A stretch of DNA of 64,000 nucleotides from Pantoea sp. Mb-10 (GCF_021272205.1 NZ_JAJSDX010000002.1:124001-188000); one strand, 5' to 3'. Positions 47,819 to 59,481 are shown, numbered from the stretch's first letter. Numbers and translations are program-made. The notes: generated from the sequence alone by a model not told the origin.

Positions 47819-48880
47819 ATGAAGTCGCTGCATGTATTGCCTTTTTTTTACGTCGTCTGCGCTCAGGCTGAGCCACTGCAAAAGGCGTTTTCTGACTGGC
47901 AAATCACCTGCAATAATGCAGCCTTCTGCGTGGCGCGGAGTTTCCCTGGCGACAAAGGGTTAGTCATGACGATTTCGCGTCATGCGGGCGTTGACGATCG
48001 TCCGCTGCTGCGCATCGACTATGGCAGCAGCTACAGCGGAGAACTGCCTGGCGGCACGCTAAAAGAGAATTTATTACTGGATCAGCGCCGTCTGACGCCC
48101 GATTTAAAGCATTGGACGGTGGAGCCGCATCATCTTGCGACCAGCAACGCGATTGCCATTGACGAGTTTTTGGCGCAAACCCTGGATGCGAGCAACCTGC
48201 AATTAACGTTCCAGCCCAGCGCCATGGTGTCACTGCGCGGCATGAAAGCCGCGCTACTGCTGATGGATGATGTGCAGGGTCGCGTCAACGGGGCCAGCGC
48301 ATGGGTCAAGCGCGGCACCCGCGCCCAGTGGGATGTGCCACCGCCGCCCGCCTTGCCCGCGCTTCCAGCGCCGTTGCCGCCGCCCGCGCCGCTAACCCAT
48401 GATGAGGCAGCCGGGCTCATTGATTACGGCACGTGGCGCATCAACACGGATAACTGTTCACTCGATCCCCTGCGGCGCGAGGTCAGCGTCGCGCCGCTTT
48501 CCGACAGCAAAGCGCTGTTGCTGATGAGCTGTGAGGCCGGGGCGTATAACGTCGTTGATTTAGCATTTGAAGTCTCTCGCGCGCCGCCCTATATGTCACG
48601 CGGTTTGACGCTGACGCTCCCGTTTACGCCGCCGTCGCGCAGTGATACGCAGCTGGAACTCATGAATGCAGATTTCGATGCCAGCAATGGCATGCTGTAT
48701 ACCTTTAGTAAAGGGCGCGGGCTGGGGGATTGCGGCATCGCGACGCGCTGGCAGTACGACGGTAAAACGTTTGTGCTGGCAGAATATGCGGAAGAGAAGA
48801 CCTGTGATGCCTGGCACAGCAGCGATGACTGGCCCACCCTGTGGGTCAGCCAGCCGCAGAGTGCGCCGCTGTCACGTTAA
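47819..48880 (+). CDS. ypfG: YpfG, DUF1176 periplasmic protein
   Basis: A 353-residue exported protein. From ATG 47819 the signal peptide ends near VCAQA, and the mature part begins EPLQKAFSDWQITCNNAAFCVARS, as in E. coli YpfG. The rest carries the DUF1176 layout, with paired cysteines (CNNAAFC; CSLDPLRREV; LMSCEAG; GDCGIATRW; EEKTCDAW). A proline-rich linker (PPPPALPALPAPLPPPAP) at about 190-210 is unusual. ATG 47807 and TTG 47762 are alternative starts. Function unknown. Confidence 0.85.
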   Translation: MKSLHVLPFFYVVCAQAEPLQKAFSDWQITCNNAAFCVARSFPGDKGLVMTISRHAGVDDRPLLRIDYGSSYSGELPGGTLKENLLLDQRRLTPDLKHWTVEPHHLATSNAIAIDEFLAQTLDASNLQLTFQPSAMVSLRGMKAALLLMDDVQGRVNGASAWVKRGTRAQWDVPPPPALPALPAPLPPPAPLTHDEAAGLIDYGTWRINTDNCSLDPLRREVSVAPLSDSKALLLMSCEAGAYNVVDLAFEVSRAPPYMSRGLTLTLPFTPPSRSDTQLELMNADFDASNGMLYTFSKGRGLGDCGIATRWQYDGKTFVLAEYAEEKTCDAWHSSDDWPTLWVSQPQSAPLSR

Positions 48881-48905
48881 CGCGGCGCTTGTGCTGGCGC
48901 GCCTG

Positions 48906-50075
48906 TCAGGGAATGGCTTGTACCATCATCGGCGATCCGTTCTGATTGCCTACCAGTTCCGCCAGCAGATTATTCACGCCATCGCTCATCGGCGTAAAGC
49001 GCGTGAGCGGTGAACGCGTCACCACCACAAACACGCCCACGTTGCGCTGCGGTACCATCGCCATATAGGTGATGAAGCCGCCGCCGCCGCCGGTTTTCTG
49101 GATAATGCCCGGGCGACCTGCTTTCGGCCCCATGTAAACCCAGCCCATACCGAGCGCATCGGCGCGACCTGGCACGTCCATGCCTTCTACTTTGGTCAAC
49201 TGATCGCGGCGATAAATCAGCGTCTGCAGGCGATCAATTTGCGGTGTGCGGTGATTCACTGCCGAATTCAGGAACTGCTGCATCCAGCGGCCCATGTCAT
49301 CCGGCGTAGAGTAGACGCCGCCGCTGCCAATGGCGGCCAGCGTATTATTGCAGGGGCTGGCGCCTTTTTCCGCCACCATCAAACGCTGACACTGATCCGG
49401 CGACGGCGTAAACGTGGTGTCTTTCATGCCGAGCGGCCGGGTCACCAGCTGCTGCAGCAGGGAGGGATAGGGCATGCCTGCCGCTTTGGCCAGCGCGTCC
49501 CCGAGTAAATCAAAGCCAAGGTTTGAGTAGGCGGCTTGGGTGCCGGGCGTGGCTTTCAGCTGCGCACGCTGCAGCCACTGCCAGCGGTCGGCGCGGGTAG
49601 GCCAGACGAACACCGGACGTTGCGGCCTGCCGCCTGGCTGCTCGCGCGGCAGGCTGGCGGTGTGGGTGGCGAGGTTAATCAGGCGAATGGGCTGGCCATT
49701 GTAAGTGGGGACGCGCGCGCCGGCAGGGGCATATTTGCTCAGCGGATCGTCGAGGCGAATTTGCCCGCGCTCAGCCATTTTTACCATGACTTCGCTGGTC
49801 ATTAGCTTGCTCAGGGACGCGATGCGAATCACCGAATCCTGCTGAGGACGCACATTATTGCCCGGGCGCGTTTCGCCAAAGCTGGCAAACACGCGCTGGT
49901 TGCCGTCAATCGCCACCAGCGCCATACCGGTCGCGCCGCTGCCATAAAAGATGTGTTCCGCATAACGATCAACGATCTGCGAGGCCAGCAGCGGGTTCGG
50001 TGAGGTCTGTGCCTGGCTTTTGAACGGCAGAAGCGACGCCAGCAGGGCCAGTAATAAAGGAGTACGATTTTTCAA
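48906..50075 (-). CDS. ampH: AmpH DD-carboxypeptidase/endopeptidase
   Basis: A 389-residue periplasmic class C penicillin-binding protein. A signal peptide (about 1-22) precedes DRYAEHIFYGSGATGMALV. Catalytic motifs are SLSK (Ser87, Lys90), YSN in AAYSNLGFD (about 182) and KTGGGGG near the end. E. coli AmpH works in peptidoglycan remodelling and binds beta-lactams; it is not a true beta-lactamase. In E. coli ampH lies elsewhere, next to sbmA, so its place between ypfG and tktB is a rearrangement. Confidence 0.93.
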   Translation of the reverse strand: MKNRTPLLLALLASLLPFKSQAQTSPNPLLASQIVDRYAEHIFYGSGATGMALVAIDGNQRVFASFGETRPGNNVRPQQDSVIRIASLSKLMTSEVMVKMAERGQIRLDDPLSKYAPAGARVPTYNGQPIRLINLATHTASLPREQPGGRPQRPVFVWPTRADRWQWLQRAQLKATPGTQAAYSNLGFDLLGDALAKAAGMPYPSLLQQLVTRPLGMKDTTFTPSPDQCQRLMVAEKGASPCNNTLAAIGSGGVYSTPDDMGRWMQQFLNSAVNHRTPQIDRLQTLIYRRDQLTKVEGMDVPGRADALGMGWVYMGPKAGRPGIIQKTGGGGGFITYMAMVPQRNVGVFVVVTRSPLTRFTPMSDGVNNLLAELVGNQNGSPMMVQAIP

Positions 50076-50183
50076 CGGGAAAGCGTCCGGATTCAGAATC
50101 TGAGAAAAGCTTATAGTAATCAGTTTGCGCGCAGCGGGAAGGGGGAAGATAAGGTTTTTTTCTGTATCAGGCTATGAAACGAA

Positions 50184-50212
50184 ACGGCCCTTTCCCGGCG
50201 GGAAAGGGCCGT
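50184..50212 (-). terminator. Terminator of tktB
   Basis: ACGGCCCTTTCCC-GGC-GGGAAAGGGCCGT is a perfect 13-bp stem 5 bp after the tktB stop, followed on the minus strand by TTCGTTTC. It is probably the terminator of talA-tktB. Confidence 0.75.
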
Positions 50213-50216
50213 GAGG

Positions 50217-52226
50217 TTAGGCCGGTTTAAGCAGTGACTCCGCCTGGCTCACCACGTTCTCTACCGTGAAGCCAAAGGCCGGGAACAGCTTGCCAGCCGG
50301 CGCAGACTCGCCAAAGGTGGTCATGCCGACAATTTTGCCGTCAATGCCCACGTATTTGTACCAGTAGTCAGCGATGCCCGCCTCGACCGCAACGCGTGCG
50401 CGCACGGTAGAGGGCAGGACCGATTCGCGGTAGCTGACGTCCTGCTTGTCAAACACGTCGGTGCTTGGCAGCGATACGACGCGCACTTTATGGCCGTCGG
50501 CGCTGAGTTTGGCTTCGGCACCCAGCGTGATTTCGACCTCAGAGCCCGTGGCGATCAGAATCACGTCCGGCGTGCCCGCGCAATCTTTGAGCACGTAACC
50601 GCCGCGTGCGATGTTCTCCACCTGCGCCTGACTGCGCTCGGGCTGCAGCAGGTTCTGGCGCGACAGGATCAGGGCGGTGGGGCCGTGATGACGTTCAATC
50701 GCCGCTTTCCAGGCCACGGCGGTCTCCACCTGATCGCACGGGCGCCAGGTGCTAAAGTTCGGCGTCAGACGCAGGCTCGCCAGCTGCTCTACCGGCTGGT
50801 GCGTTGGGCCATCTTCACCCAAGCCGATGGAGTCGTGGGTGTAGACCATGATTTGCCGCGCTTTCATCAAGGCGGCCATGCGCGCTGCGTTGCGCGCGTA
50901 TTCCACGAACATCAGGAAGGTCGCGGTATACGGCACAAACCCGCCGTGGTGCGCGATACCGTTCGCGATGGCCGTCATACCAAACTCGCGCACGCCATAG
51001 TGGATATAGTTACCCGCAGCGTCGTCTTTCAGCGATTTAGATCCCGACCAGATCGTGAGGTTGCTGGGGGCCAGGTCAGCCGATCCGCCGAGAAACTCTG
51101 GCAGCATCTTGCCGAAGGCTTCCAGGGTATTCTGCGACGCTTTGCGGCTGGCGATCTTTTGCGGATTCGCCTGCAGTTCGCTGATGAACTTCGCCGTTTC
51201 GCTTTCCCAGTCAGCCGGCATTTCGCCGTTCAGGCGACGCTGGAACTCGGCGGCCAGTGCGGGATGTGCCTGCTGGTAGGCGGCAAACTTCGCGTTCCAG
51301 TCTTGCTCTTGCTGCTCACCGGCGGCTTTGGCATCCCACTGCTGATAGATATCGTCCGGGATCTCGAATGGCGGATAATCCCAACCCAGCTGCTTGCGCG
51401 TTAACGCGATCTCGTCGTCACCCAGCGCAGCGCCGTGCGACTCCTCTTTACCGGCCTTGTTCGGTGATCCAAATCCGATTACCGTGCGGCAGATAATCAG
51501 CGAGGGCTTATCGGTGACGCTCTGCGCCTCTTTAATGGCAGCGGCGACGGCGTCCGGATCGTGTCCGTCAATGCCTTCTTTGCTGCCCACGACGTGCCAG
51601 TTATAGGCTTCAAAACGCTGATGGGTATCGTCAGTAAACCAGCCTTCCGTTTCCCCATCGATAGAAATGCCGTTGTGATCGTAGAAGCCAATCAGCTTGC
51701 CGAGTCCCAACGTGCCCGCCAGCGAGCACACTTCGTGAGAAATCCCTTCCATCAGGCAGCCATCGCCCATGAACACATAGGTAAAGTGGTCGACAATTTC
51801 ATGGCCGGGTTGGTTGAACTGCGCGGCTAACGTGCGTTCTGCAATCGCCAGGCCCACTGCATTGGCCAAGCCCTGGCCCAGCGGGCCGGTGGTGGTTTCC
51901 ACGCCTGGCGTGTAGCCGATTTCCGGGTGCCCCGGCGTTTTAGAGTGCAGCTGGCGGAAGTTCTTCAACTCTTCCATCGGCAAATCGTAGCCGGTCAGGT
52001 GCAGCAGGCTGTAAAGCAGCATCGATCCGTGGCCGTTCGACAGAATAAAGCGGTCGCGGTCGGCCCAGGCTGGATTGGTGGGGTTGTGCTTGAGAAAATC
52101 GCGCCATAGCACTTCGGCGATATCCGCCATGCCCATTGGCATGCCCGGATGCCCGGAATTTGCTTTTTGTACCGCGTCCATGCTTAAAGCACGGATGGCG
52201 TTCGCCAACGCTCTGCGTGAAGACAT
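50217..52226 (-). CDS. tktB: Transketolase TktB
   Basis: A 669-residue thiamine-diphosphate enzyme of the non-oxidative pentose phosphate pathway. The TPP motif begins [39 protein letters not shown] and the pyrimidine-domain [12 protein letters not shown] are present. ATG 52226 gives [19 protein letters not shown], matching E. coli TktB. Its place after talA identifies it as the TktB paralogue, whose E. coli copy is RpoS-dependent. Confidence 0.96.
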   Translation of the reverse strand: MSSRRALANAIRALSMDAVQKANSGHPGMPMGMADIAEVLWRDFLKHNPTNPAWADRDRFILSNGHGSMLLYSLLHLTGYDLPMEELKNFRQLHSKTPGHPEIGYTPGVETTTGPLGQGLANAVGLAIAERTLAAQFNQPGHEIVDHFTYVFMGDGCLMEGISHEVCSLAGTLGLGKLIGFYDHNGISIDGETEGWFTDDTHQRFEAYNWHVVGSKEGIDGHDPDAVAAAIKEAQSVTDKPSLIICRTVIGFGSPNKAGKEESHGAALGDDEIALTRKQLGWDYPPFEIPDDIYQQWDAKAAGEQQEQDWNAKFAAYQQAHPALAAEFQRRLNGEMPADWESETAKFISELQANPQKIASRKASQNTLEAFGKMLPEFLGGSADLAPSNLTIWSGSKSLKDDAAGNYIHYGVREFGMTAIANGIAHHGGFVPYTATFLMFVEYARNAARMAALMKARQIMVYTHDSIGLGEDGPTHQPVEQLASLRLTPNFSTWRPCDQVETAVAWKAAIERHHGPTALILSRQNLLQPERSQAQVENIARGGYVLKDCAGTPDVILIATGSEVEITLGAEAKLSADGHKVRVVSLPSTDVFDKQDVSYRESVLPSTVRARVAVEAGIADYWYKYVGIDGKIVGMTTFGESAPAGKLFPAFGFTVENVVSQAESLLKPA

Positions 52227-52292
52227 AGGGTTCTCCCTTCTAAGGTGGGGCACAGAGGACGAGCGGATTCGCCCGTCCTGGGTAAAAGTGAC

Positions 52293-53243
52293 TTACAGAC
52301 GCGCCGCCAGCACGTCTTCCAGCTTCTGCTGATCCACGGCAAACTGGCGAATACCGTCAGAGAGTTTTTCTACCGCCATCGGGTCCTGATTGTGTTCCCA
52401 GCGGAACTCTGCTTCAGACAGCGGGGCCGGCTGATGAAAACCTTCCGTCGATGGCGTGAGTTTGCGTTCAACCGGGGCGTCGCTGTTGGCCAGCTCTTCC
52501 AGCAGGTTTGGCGAAATGGTCAGGCGATCGCAGCCTGCCAGCGCGACAATTTGCTCTACTTTGCGGAAGCTGGCACCCATGATGATGGTGTTGTAGCGGT
52601 GTCTTTTGTAGTAGTCATAGATGCGACGCACGGATTTCACGCCCGGATCTTCATCCACCACGTAAGGGTCAAGCGGTTTGCGCGTGTTGTACCAGTCATA
52701 GATGCGGCCGACAAACGGCGAGATCAGGAACACACCGGCCTCTGCGCAGGCGCGCGCTTGGGCGAATGAAAACAGCAGCGTCAGGTTGCAGTGGATGCCA
52801 TTTTTTTCCAGCTCCTCGGCGGCCTTGATGCCTTCCCACGTTGATGCCAGTTTGATCAGGATGCGTGAGCGATCGATGCCATACTCTTCATACAGACGCA
52901 CGAGCTTTTCCGCTTTGGTCACACACATGCCACGATCGAAAGAGAGGCGCGCATCCACTTCGGTCGAAACACGGCCCGGTACGCTTTTCAGAATTTCCAT
53001 ACCGAGATTGATTGCCACCTTGTCGCTGGCATTAATGATTTGCGTCTCTTTGCTGCCGCCCTGCTTTTTCGCATAGTCGATGGCGTCATCAATAAGATGC
53101 TTATAGCCTTCCAGACCGGCGGCTTTCAGGATAAGAGAAGGGTTGGTAGTGGCATCTTCGGGATGATAATTGCGGATGGATTCAATATCACCGCTGTCGG
53201 CCACCACGGTGGTGAACTGTTTTAATGCGTCTAGCTGGTTCAT
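52293..53243 (-). CDS. talA: Transaldolase A
   Basis: A 316-residue class I aldolase of the pentose phosphate pathway. The Schiff-base lysine lies in [37 protein letters not shown] and the sugar-phosphate region [12 protein letters not shown] are intact. It precedes tktB by 66 bp (talA-tktB operon), which identifies it as TalA rather than TalB. Confidence 0.95.
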   Translation of the reverse strand: MNQLDALKQFTTVVADSGDIESIRNYHPEDATTNPSLILKAAGLEGYKHLIDDAIDYAKKQGGSKETQIINASDKVAINLGMEILKSVPGRVSTEVDARLSFDRGMCVTKAEKLVRLYEEYGIDRSRILIKLASTWEGIKAAEELEKNGIHCNLTLLFSFAQARACAEAGVFLISPFVGRIYDWYNTRKPLDPYVVDEDPGVKSVRRIYDYYKRHRYNTIIMGASFRKVEQIVALAGCDRLTISPNLLEELANSDAPVERKLTPSTEGFHQPAPLSEAEFRWEHNQDPMAVEKLSDGIRQFAVDQQKLEDVLAARL

Positions 53244-53592
53244 CGCTTAACTCCTTGAATAGCAATAAAGGGGGCAAAAGAGCCGCACTGGCAGCCGTGG
53301 GCCTCGTTGCGTCCCGGCCTCATGCCGGTTCAACACAGTGCAACAGTCACATCATGAAGAAAATGCGTTTTCTCTGATTGTGGCGTCAGGGCGCGTTTGT
53401 AAGAGAGGAGACTGCCTAAACGTTTCAGCTCTTTTTTATACCATCCCTAAGGATAGCAGGCTGCGCCAAAGCCGCAGGCGAAGCCGTGACGAACTGTGCA
53501 GCCTTGGCTGTGTGATCTTTGAGCATCTTCACTCTCCTGGCGCGTCGGTCTCCTTATACTGGTGCCTTTTCAGCCGAGCCATAGGATGCCCA
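53244..53592. promoter_or_regulatory. Divergent talA/maeB intergenic region
   Basis: A 349-bp spacer between divergent starts. The plus-strand frame runs open through it into maeB, but the added residues resemble no malic enzyme. TATACCAT near 53437 could be a -10 box. No clear operator was recognised. Confidence 0.4.
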
Positions 53593-55872
53593 ATGGACGA
53601 TCAACTGAAGCAAAGCGCACTCGATTTCCACCAGTATCCCACTCCGGGAAAGATTCAGGTTTCTCCCACCAAGCCCTTGGCGACGCAGCGCGATCTGGCG
53701 TTGGCCTATTCGCCCGGCGTGGCCGCGCCCTGTCTGGAGATTGCCGCCAATCCGCTGGCCGCACACCAATACACCGCACGCGGTAACTTGGTGGCGGTGA
53801 TCTCCAACGGCACGGCGGTATTAGGCCTCGGCAATATCGGGGCGCTGGCGGGCAAGCCGGTGATGGAAGGAAAGGGCGTACTGTTCAAAAAGTTTGCCGG
53901 CATTGATGTGTTTGACCTCGAAATCGACGAGCACGATCCCGATAAGCTCATTGAAGTGATCGCTGCGCTGGAGCCCACCTTCGGCGGCATCAACCTTGAA
54001 GATATCAAAGCGCCCGAATGCTTTTACATTGAGCAGCAACTGCGCGAGCGCATGAACATACCGGTGTTTCATGACGACCAGCATGGCACCGCGATTATCT
54101 GCACCGCTGCGGTGCTGAACGGCCTCACCATTGTAAAAAAAGCCATCAGCGACGTACGGCTAGTGGTATCAGGCGCAGGCGCGTCGGCCATTGCCTGCCT
54201 GAATCTGCTGGTGGCGCTGGGCTTGCAGCAGCGCAACATTGTGGTGTGTGACTCAAAGGGCGTGATTTACCGCGATCGCGAGGCCGATATGGCGTCAACC
54301 AAAGCGGCCTACGCCATTGAGGATAACGGTGCGCGCACGCTGGATGAGGTGATCGGCGGCGCCGACATTTTTCTTGGCTGCTCAGGTCCCAAAGCGTTAA
54401 CGGCGGAGATGGTGGCGAAAATGGCACCCGATCCCCTGATTTTGGCGCTGGCCAATCCCGAACCGGAAATCATGCCGCCCTTGGCAAAACAGGTGCGCCC
54501 CGATGCCATTATCTGTACCGGCCGCTCTGATTTTCCTAACCAGGTGAACAATGTGCTCTGTTTCCCGTTTATTTTTCGCGGCGCGTTGGACGTGGGCGCT
54601 ACCGCCATTAATGAAGCGATGAAGCTGGCAGCCGTGCGGGCGATTGCCGCGCTGGCGCAGGCGGAGCAGAGCGACGTCGTGGCATCAGCGTATGACGATC
54701 AAGAGCTGAGTTTTGGCCCGGATTATCTGATTCCCAAGCCGTTTGATCCGCGTCTGATTGTGCAAATTGCGCCGGCGGTGGCGCAAGCCGCGATGGATTC
54801 CGGCGTCGCGACGCGGCCGATTGCCGACGTTGATGCCTACCGTGAGCAGCTCACGGAGTTCGTCTATAAAACCAACCTGTTTATGAAACCGATCTTCTCC
54901 CAGGCGCGTAAGGCGCCTAAACGTGTGGTGCTGGCAGAGGGAGAAGAGGTACGGGTGTTACACGCTACACAGGAGCTGGTTTCGCTGGGGCTGGCGAAGC
55001 CGATATTGATCGGCCGCCCCAATGTGATTGCGATGCGCCTACAAAAGCAGGGATTGAAGATCGAAGCCGGGAAGGATTTTGAGATTGTGAATAATGAGTC
55101 CGACCCGCGCTTCAAGGCGTACTGGAATGAGTATTACCAGATCATGAAGCGGCGCGGCATGACGCCGGAAATGGCGCAGCGGGCGGTGATCGGCAACCCA
55201 ACGCTGATTGGTGCCATCATGGTACTGCGCGGTGAAGCGGACGCGCTGATTTGCGGCACCATTGGTGACTACCGTGAACATTATGACGTCGTGGAGAAGG
55301 TTTTTGGCTTACGCGACGACGTGAAGGTGGCGGGCGCGATGAATGCGCTGCTGCTGCCCAGCGGGAATACCTTCATCGCTGACACCTACGTCAATGAGGA
55401 CCCCAGCGCGGAGCAGCTGGCGGATATCACGCTGTTAGCGGCCGAGACGGTACGGCGGTTTGGCATAGAGCCGCGCGTCGCCCTGCTGTCGCACTCCAGC
55501 TTCGGGACGTCAAACGCGCCCGGTGCGCAGAAAATGCGCGACGCGCTGGCGCTGATCCAACGGCGCGCGCCCGAGCTTGAGGTCGATGGCGAGATGCACG
55601 GCGATGCGGCGCTGGTGGAGAGTATCCGCCGCGAACTCATGCCCGACAGCCCGCTGAAAGGCACCGCGAATCTGCTGATCATGCCGAACGTGGAGGCGGC
55701 GCGAATCAGTTATAACCTGCTACGCGTCTCTTGCTCTGAGGGCGTAACCGTCGGCCCAGTGCTGATGGGGATCAGCAAGCCAGTGCACGTACTGACGCGC
55801 ATTGCATCAGTAAGGCGGATTGTGAATATGGTGGCGCTCGCGGTAGTGGAGGCGCAGACAGAACCGTTGTAA
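53593..55872 (+). CDS. maeB: NADP-dependent malic enzyme MaeB
   Basis: A 759-residue enzyme that converts malate to pyruvate and CO2 with NADP. The N-terminal malic domain begins [16 protein letters not shown] and includes [36 protein letters not shown] and DDQHGTAI. The NAD(P) site is [14 protein letters not shown]. The C-terminal 320 residues (from about 435) are a phosphotransacetylase-like regulatory domain ([30 protein letters not shown]). ATG 53593 gives exactly the E. coli MaeB length. Confidence 0.96.
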   Translation: MDDQLKQSALDFHQYPTPGKIQVSPTKPLATQRDLALAYSPGVAAPCLEIAANPLAAHQYTARGNLVAVISNGTAVLGLGNIGALAGKPVMEGKGVLFKKFAGIDVFDLEIDEHDPDKLIEVIAALEPTFGGINLEDIKAPECFYIEQQLRERMNIPVFHDDQHGTAIICTAAVLNGLTIVKKAISDVRLVVSGAGASAIACLNLLVALGLQQRNIVVCDSKGVIYRDREADMASTKAAYAIEDNGARTLDEVIGGADIFLGCSGPKALTAEMVAKMAPDPLILALANPEPEIMPPLAKQVRPDAIICTGRSDFPNQVNNVLCFPFIFRGALDVGATAINEAMKLAAVRAIAALAQAEQSDVVASAYDDQELSFGPDYLIPKPFDPRLIVQIAPAVAQAAMDSGVATRPIADVDAYREQLTEFVYKTNLFMKPIFSQARKAPKRVVLAEGEEVRVLHATQELVSLGLAKPILIGRPNVIAMRLQKQGLKIEAGKDFEIVNNESDPRFKAYWNEYYQIMKRRGMTPEMAQRAVIGNPTLIGAIMVLRGEADALICGTIGDYREHYDVVEKVFGLRDDVKVAGAMNALLLPSGNTFIADTYVNEDPSAEQLADITLLAAETVRRFGIEPRVALLSHSSFGTSNAPGAQKMRDALALIQRRAPELEVDGEMHGDAALVESIRRELMPDSPLKGTANLLIMPNVEAARISYNLLRVSCSEGVTVGPVLMGISKPVHVLTRIASVRRIVNMVALAVVEAQTEPL

Positions 55873-55895
55873 GGGGCGCCTGACCGCGCCTGTTG

Positions 55896-57039
55896 GCCTT
55901 GCCACAAAGCCGTGGCGGGGCTTTCGCCGCAGGCAGCGGCGGGCTTATGCCGCAGGCAGCGGCGAAGCTCCCTCGCTGCACGGTGCAAATTTCGTTCGCC
56001 ACTGGCACTGGCAGGTGCCTTTGCCGCGCTGCGGCGACCGAGCAGAGGGCGCCAGGCCGCGCCCTCTGCACTCCCCGGCCCTGCGCCAGCCCCGCTCGCC
56101 GCTGCGCGGTGCCTTCACTCCCTCAGCCTTCCTGACGGACCGGCGTCGATTCGCTCCTGCTCAACGCCGCCTTTCGCCGCATCCATGCGGCTCATCCTGG
56201 AAAGCCTCACTCGTTCAGCGAGTGGGGATGGCGCTATCAACCCCCGCTGCAAGCCATGACTTTTTTCGCAGCCGCCGCGCGGCGGGAAGATTTTTAAGGT
56301 GCGTCCGCACCGCGCGGCGTTAAGCAAAATCCATCTTTCGCGTTTTTTGCGTTTAGACGCCAGTGCGTGGCTGAAAGACTTTTAAGTACCATCCCGCCCG
56401 CGGGGATGTTAACCAGAAACCGTTTCTTCCATGTGTTTTCTGTTTTTTCAGCCAGCTATTGTTTTCGCAGACCCGTTTACGGCCGCCCAGACAACACCAG
56501 ACAAAAAACAGAAAAAGGCTCTTAAAGGCGGCGGTATTGAGCGCCATCCGGAGCGCCGAACGGAGCGTGACGGCCAGGACGAAGCGGCAGGGATGCCGCT
56601 GAGAGGGCGGCATGAGCCAGGGATGGCGAATCCGCGCGGTCCGTGAGGCTGGCGCGGCGGAGTGAGGGAACAGCGGAGGCTGGCGCAGGGCGCGGATTGC
56701 AAAGGGCCGCGCCTTCGGCCCTTTACCCGTACGCCGCAGCGGGGCGGCTGCAACTCCCGCAGGGTTAGCGGGCGGAACCCGCTCAGAGCAATGCCGACTG
56801 AGCGGCCGGAACCCACGCAGAGTCAGGCCAGCGCAGCGGTCAACGCGCGAGCCCGCGCAACTAAAGACCGGCATAGCGGGTCGGAACCCGCGCAGAACCG
56901 GCCCTTTGCCCGTACGCCGCAGCGGGGCGGATGAAACTGCCGTGCGGTTAGCGGGCGGAACCCGCTCAGTGTGTACTACATACCGGCATAGCGGGCCGGA
57001 CCCCGCTCACCATCAACCGGCTGAGCGGCCGGCCCCCGC

Positions 57040-57042
<3 letters not shown>
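55896..57042 (-). repeat. Left copy of a large complex inverted repeat element
   Basis: This GC-rich, gene-free element starts 23 bp after the maeB stop and runs into the hemF stop codon. The reverse complement of almost all of it recurs at 60657-62012. Order from the outer end: palindromic units GCCGCAGGCAGCGGC (55926-55965), module A (about 56050-56250, plus), a variable centre (56300-56520), module A' (about 56525-56715, minus), a 183-bp tandem duplication and REP-like hairpins. Long open frames here are by-products of high GC. No transposase is present. Confidence 0.8.
56767..57042 (-). repeat. REP-like hairpin array next to hemF
   Basis: Six related palindromic units occur at 56767-56783, 56800-56817, 56876-56891, 56950-56966, 56990-57007 and 57023-57041. 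The best form is AGCGGG-CGGAA-CCCGCT. The last one overlaps the hemF stop codon (57040-57042). They may stabilise the hemF mRNA end. Confidence 0.75.
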
Positions 57043-57996
<954 letters not shown>

Positions 57997-58848
57997 TTAA
58001 GCCTGACGCCGATCGTATTCGTCAAAGTACTTAATGATGCCATTGGCAATCGCGCTGGCGATCGTTTGGCGGAACGCGGTTGTGCCGAGTAGCTGCTCCT
58101 CGCGAGGATTAGTAATAAATGACGTCTCCACCAGTACAGAAGGAATAGACGGGGATTTAAGTACGGCGAATGCCGCCTGCTCGGTATGCTGGCTGTGTAA
58201 GTGATGCACCGGACGAATATGATCCAGCACGTGTTTGCCCAGCGTCAGGCTGTTACGGATGGTATCGGTTTGCACCAGATCAAACAGGATCTGGTTCAGA
58301 TAGTTATCTTTTTCCTGCACCGCCACGCCGCCCACTTTATCGGCATCGTTTTCACGCTGTGACATATAGCGCGCCATGGCGCTGCTGGCACCGCGATTGG
58401 ACAGGGCAAACACCGAAGCGCCGTTGGCGTCTGGGCTGGTATAGCCGTCGGCGTGAATCGACATAAACAGGCTGGCCCCGTGCTGATGGGCAATCTCCAC
58501 GCGCTGATACAGGGGAATAAAATGATCGCTTTCGCGCGTTAAGCGCGCCTCGACCTTGGGATGCTCACGCAGCAGGGAGCGCACCGTCTCCGCAATGGCC
58601 AGCACCACATGTTTCTCTTCCGATCCCTCTTCGCCCACCGCACCGGAGTCAATGCCGCCGTGGCCAGGGTCGAGCATCACGATGTGTTTACCGTTTGACG
58701 CAGGTTTAGGGGGCGTTGCGCGCGTGCGCAGCGACGAGCGCGCCTCTTCGGCCTGAACGCCGCGCGGCGACAGCACCGCCAGCGCCAGGCCGGAAAGAAT
58801 CAGCTGGCGGCGATTGGTGAGCCGTTTCAGCAATGAAATGGTTGTCAT
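57997..58848 (-). CDS. amiA: N-acetylmuramoyl-L-alanine amidase AmiA
   Basis: A 283-residue periplasmic zinc amidase that cuts septal peptidoglycan during division. The N-terminus has a Tat-type signal (LTNRRQLILSGLALAVLS). Zinc and catalytic residues lie in MLDPGHGGIDSGAVGEEG, FMSIHADG and VLVETSFITNPREE. There is no LysM domain. E. coli AmiA (289) is also Tat-exported and activated by EnvC. amiA-hemF is the E. coli order. Confidence 0.95.
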   Translation of the reverse strand: MTTISLLKRLTNRRQLILSGLALAVLSPRGVQAEEARSSLRTRATPPKPASNGKHIVMLDPGHGGIDSGAVGEEGSEEKHVVLAIAETVRSLLREHPKVEARLTRESDHFIPLYQRVEIAHQHGASLFMSIHADGYTSPDANGASVFALSNRGASSAMARYMSQRENDADKVGGVAVQEKDNYLNQILFDLVQTDTIRNSLTLGKHVLDHIRPVHHLHSQHTEQAAFAVLKSPSIPSVLVETSFITNPREEQLLGTTAFRQTIASAIANGIIKYFDEYDRRQA

Positions 58849-59055
58849 TTGATATCCCTGATAAAAATCCTGACCGTGTTATAGCCTAACCGGTGGCGCG
58901 GAGCGACGAGCGAACTATTTCAGCCCATTAAATTGTATTTCCACCCGCTAACAGCATGTTCGCCGCTTTTTTCCGCCATTGCGTGGCGAGAGGGTTGCAC
59001 CGGGCAAAGAATGCGTGATAATCAGCGAATTGTGCCTACTAGCAGGGTAAGGTTG

Positions 59056-59481
59056 ATGGAAATCCGATCTTTCCGCCAGGAAGATTTTGAAGAAGTAATT
59101 ACGCTCTGGGAGCGTTGCGATTTGTTACGTCCGTGGAACGATCCGGAACTGGATATTGAGCGCAAAATGAACCACGACCCCGAGCTGTTTCTGGTGGCAG
59201 AAGTGGGCGGCGAAGTTGTGGGGACGCTAATGGGCGGTTACGACGGCCACCGCGGCGCGGCCTATTACCTGGCCGTGCACCCGGATTACCAGGGGCGCGG
59301 CTTTGCCAATGCGCTGATGAACCGCCTGGAGAAAAAGCTGATTGCGCGCGGCTGCCCCAAAATTAACCTGATGGTGCGTGAAGAGAACGATCAGGTGATC
59401 GCGTTCTATGAAAAGCTGGATTATGAGCCGGTCGATTCGATGCTGTTGGGCAAACGGCTAATTGAAGATCGCGAGTATTAA
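59056..59481 (+). CDS. ypeA: GNAT acetyltransferase YpeA
   Basis: A 141-residue GNAT-family protein. The acetyl-CoA motif A is [19 protein letters not shown], and [22 protein letters not shown] forms the C-terminal part. ATG 59056 is preceded by AAGGTTG and matches E. coli YpeA ([15 protein letters not shown]). Its substrate is unestablished. It is divergent from amiA; yfeZ follows after 6 bp. Confidence 0.94.
   Translation: MEIRSFRQEDFEEVITLWERCDLLRPWNDPELDIERKMNHDPELFLVAEVGGEVVGTLMGGYDGHRGAAYYLAVHPDYQGRGFANALMNRLEKKLIARGCPKINLMVREENDQVIAFYEKLDYEPVDSMLLGKRLIEDREY

Noticed and set aside
48906-50075. Acquired AmpC-type beta-lactamase
   Set aside because: The class C motifs belong to AmpH: the sequence follows E. 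coli AmpH along its length, including FVWPTRADRW and SPDQCQRLM, and no ampR lies beside it.
50490-51404. 304-codon plus-strand frame inside tktB
   Set aside because: Antisense to transketolase with all catalytic motifs intact; no independent start signal.
55912-56323. Plus-strand open frames in the left repeat element with matching frames at 61417-61915 in the right element
   Set aside because: They overlap other open frames on both strands, have no ribosome sites, and their Ala/Arg/Pro composition follows the GC-rich repeats. Similarity between copies is explained by DNA identity.
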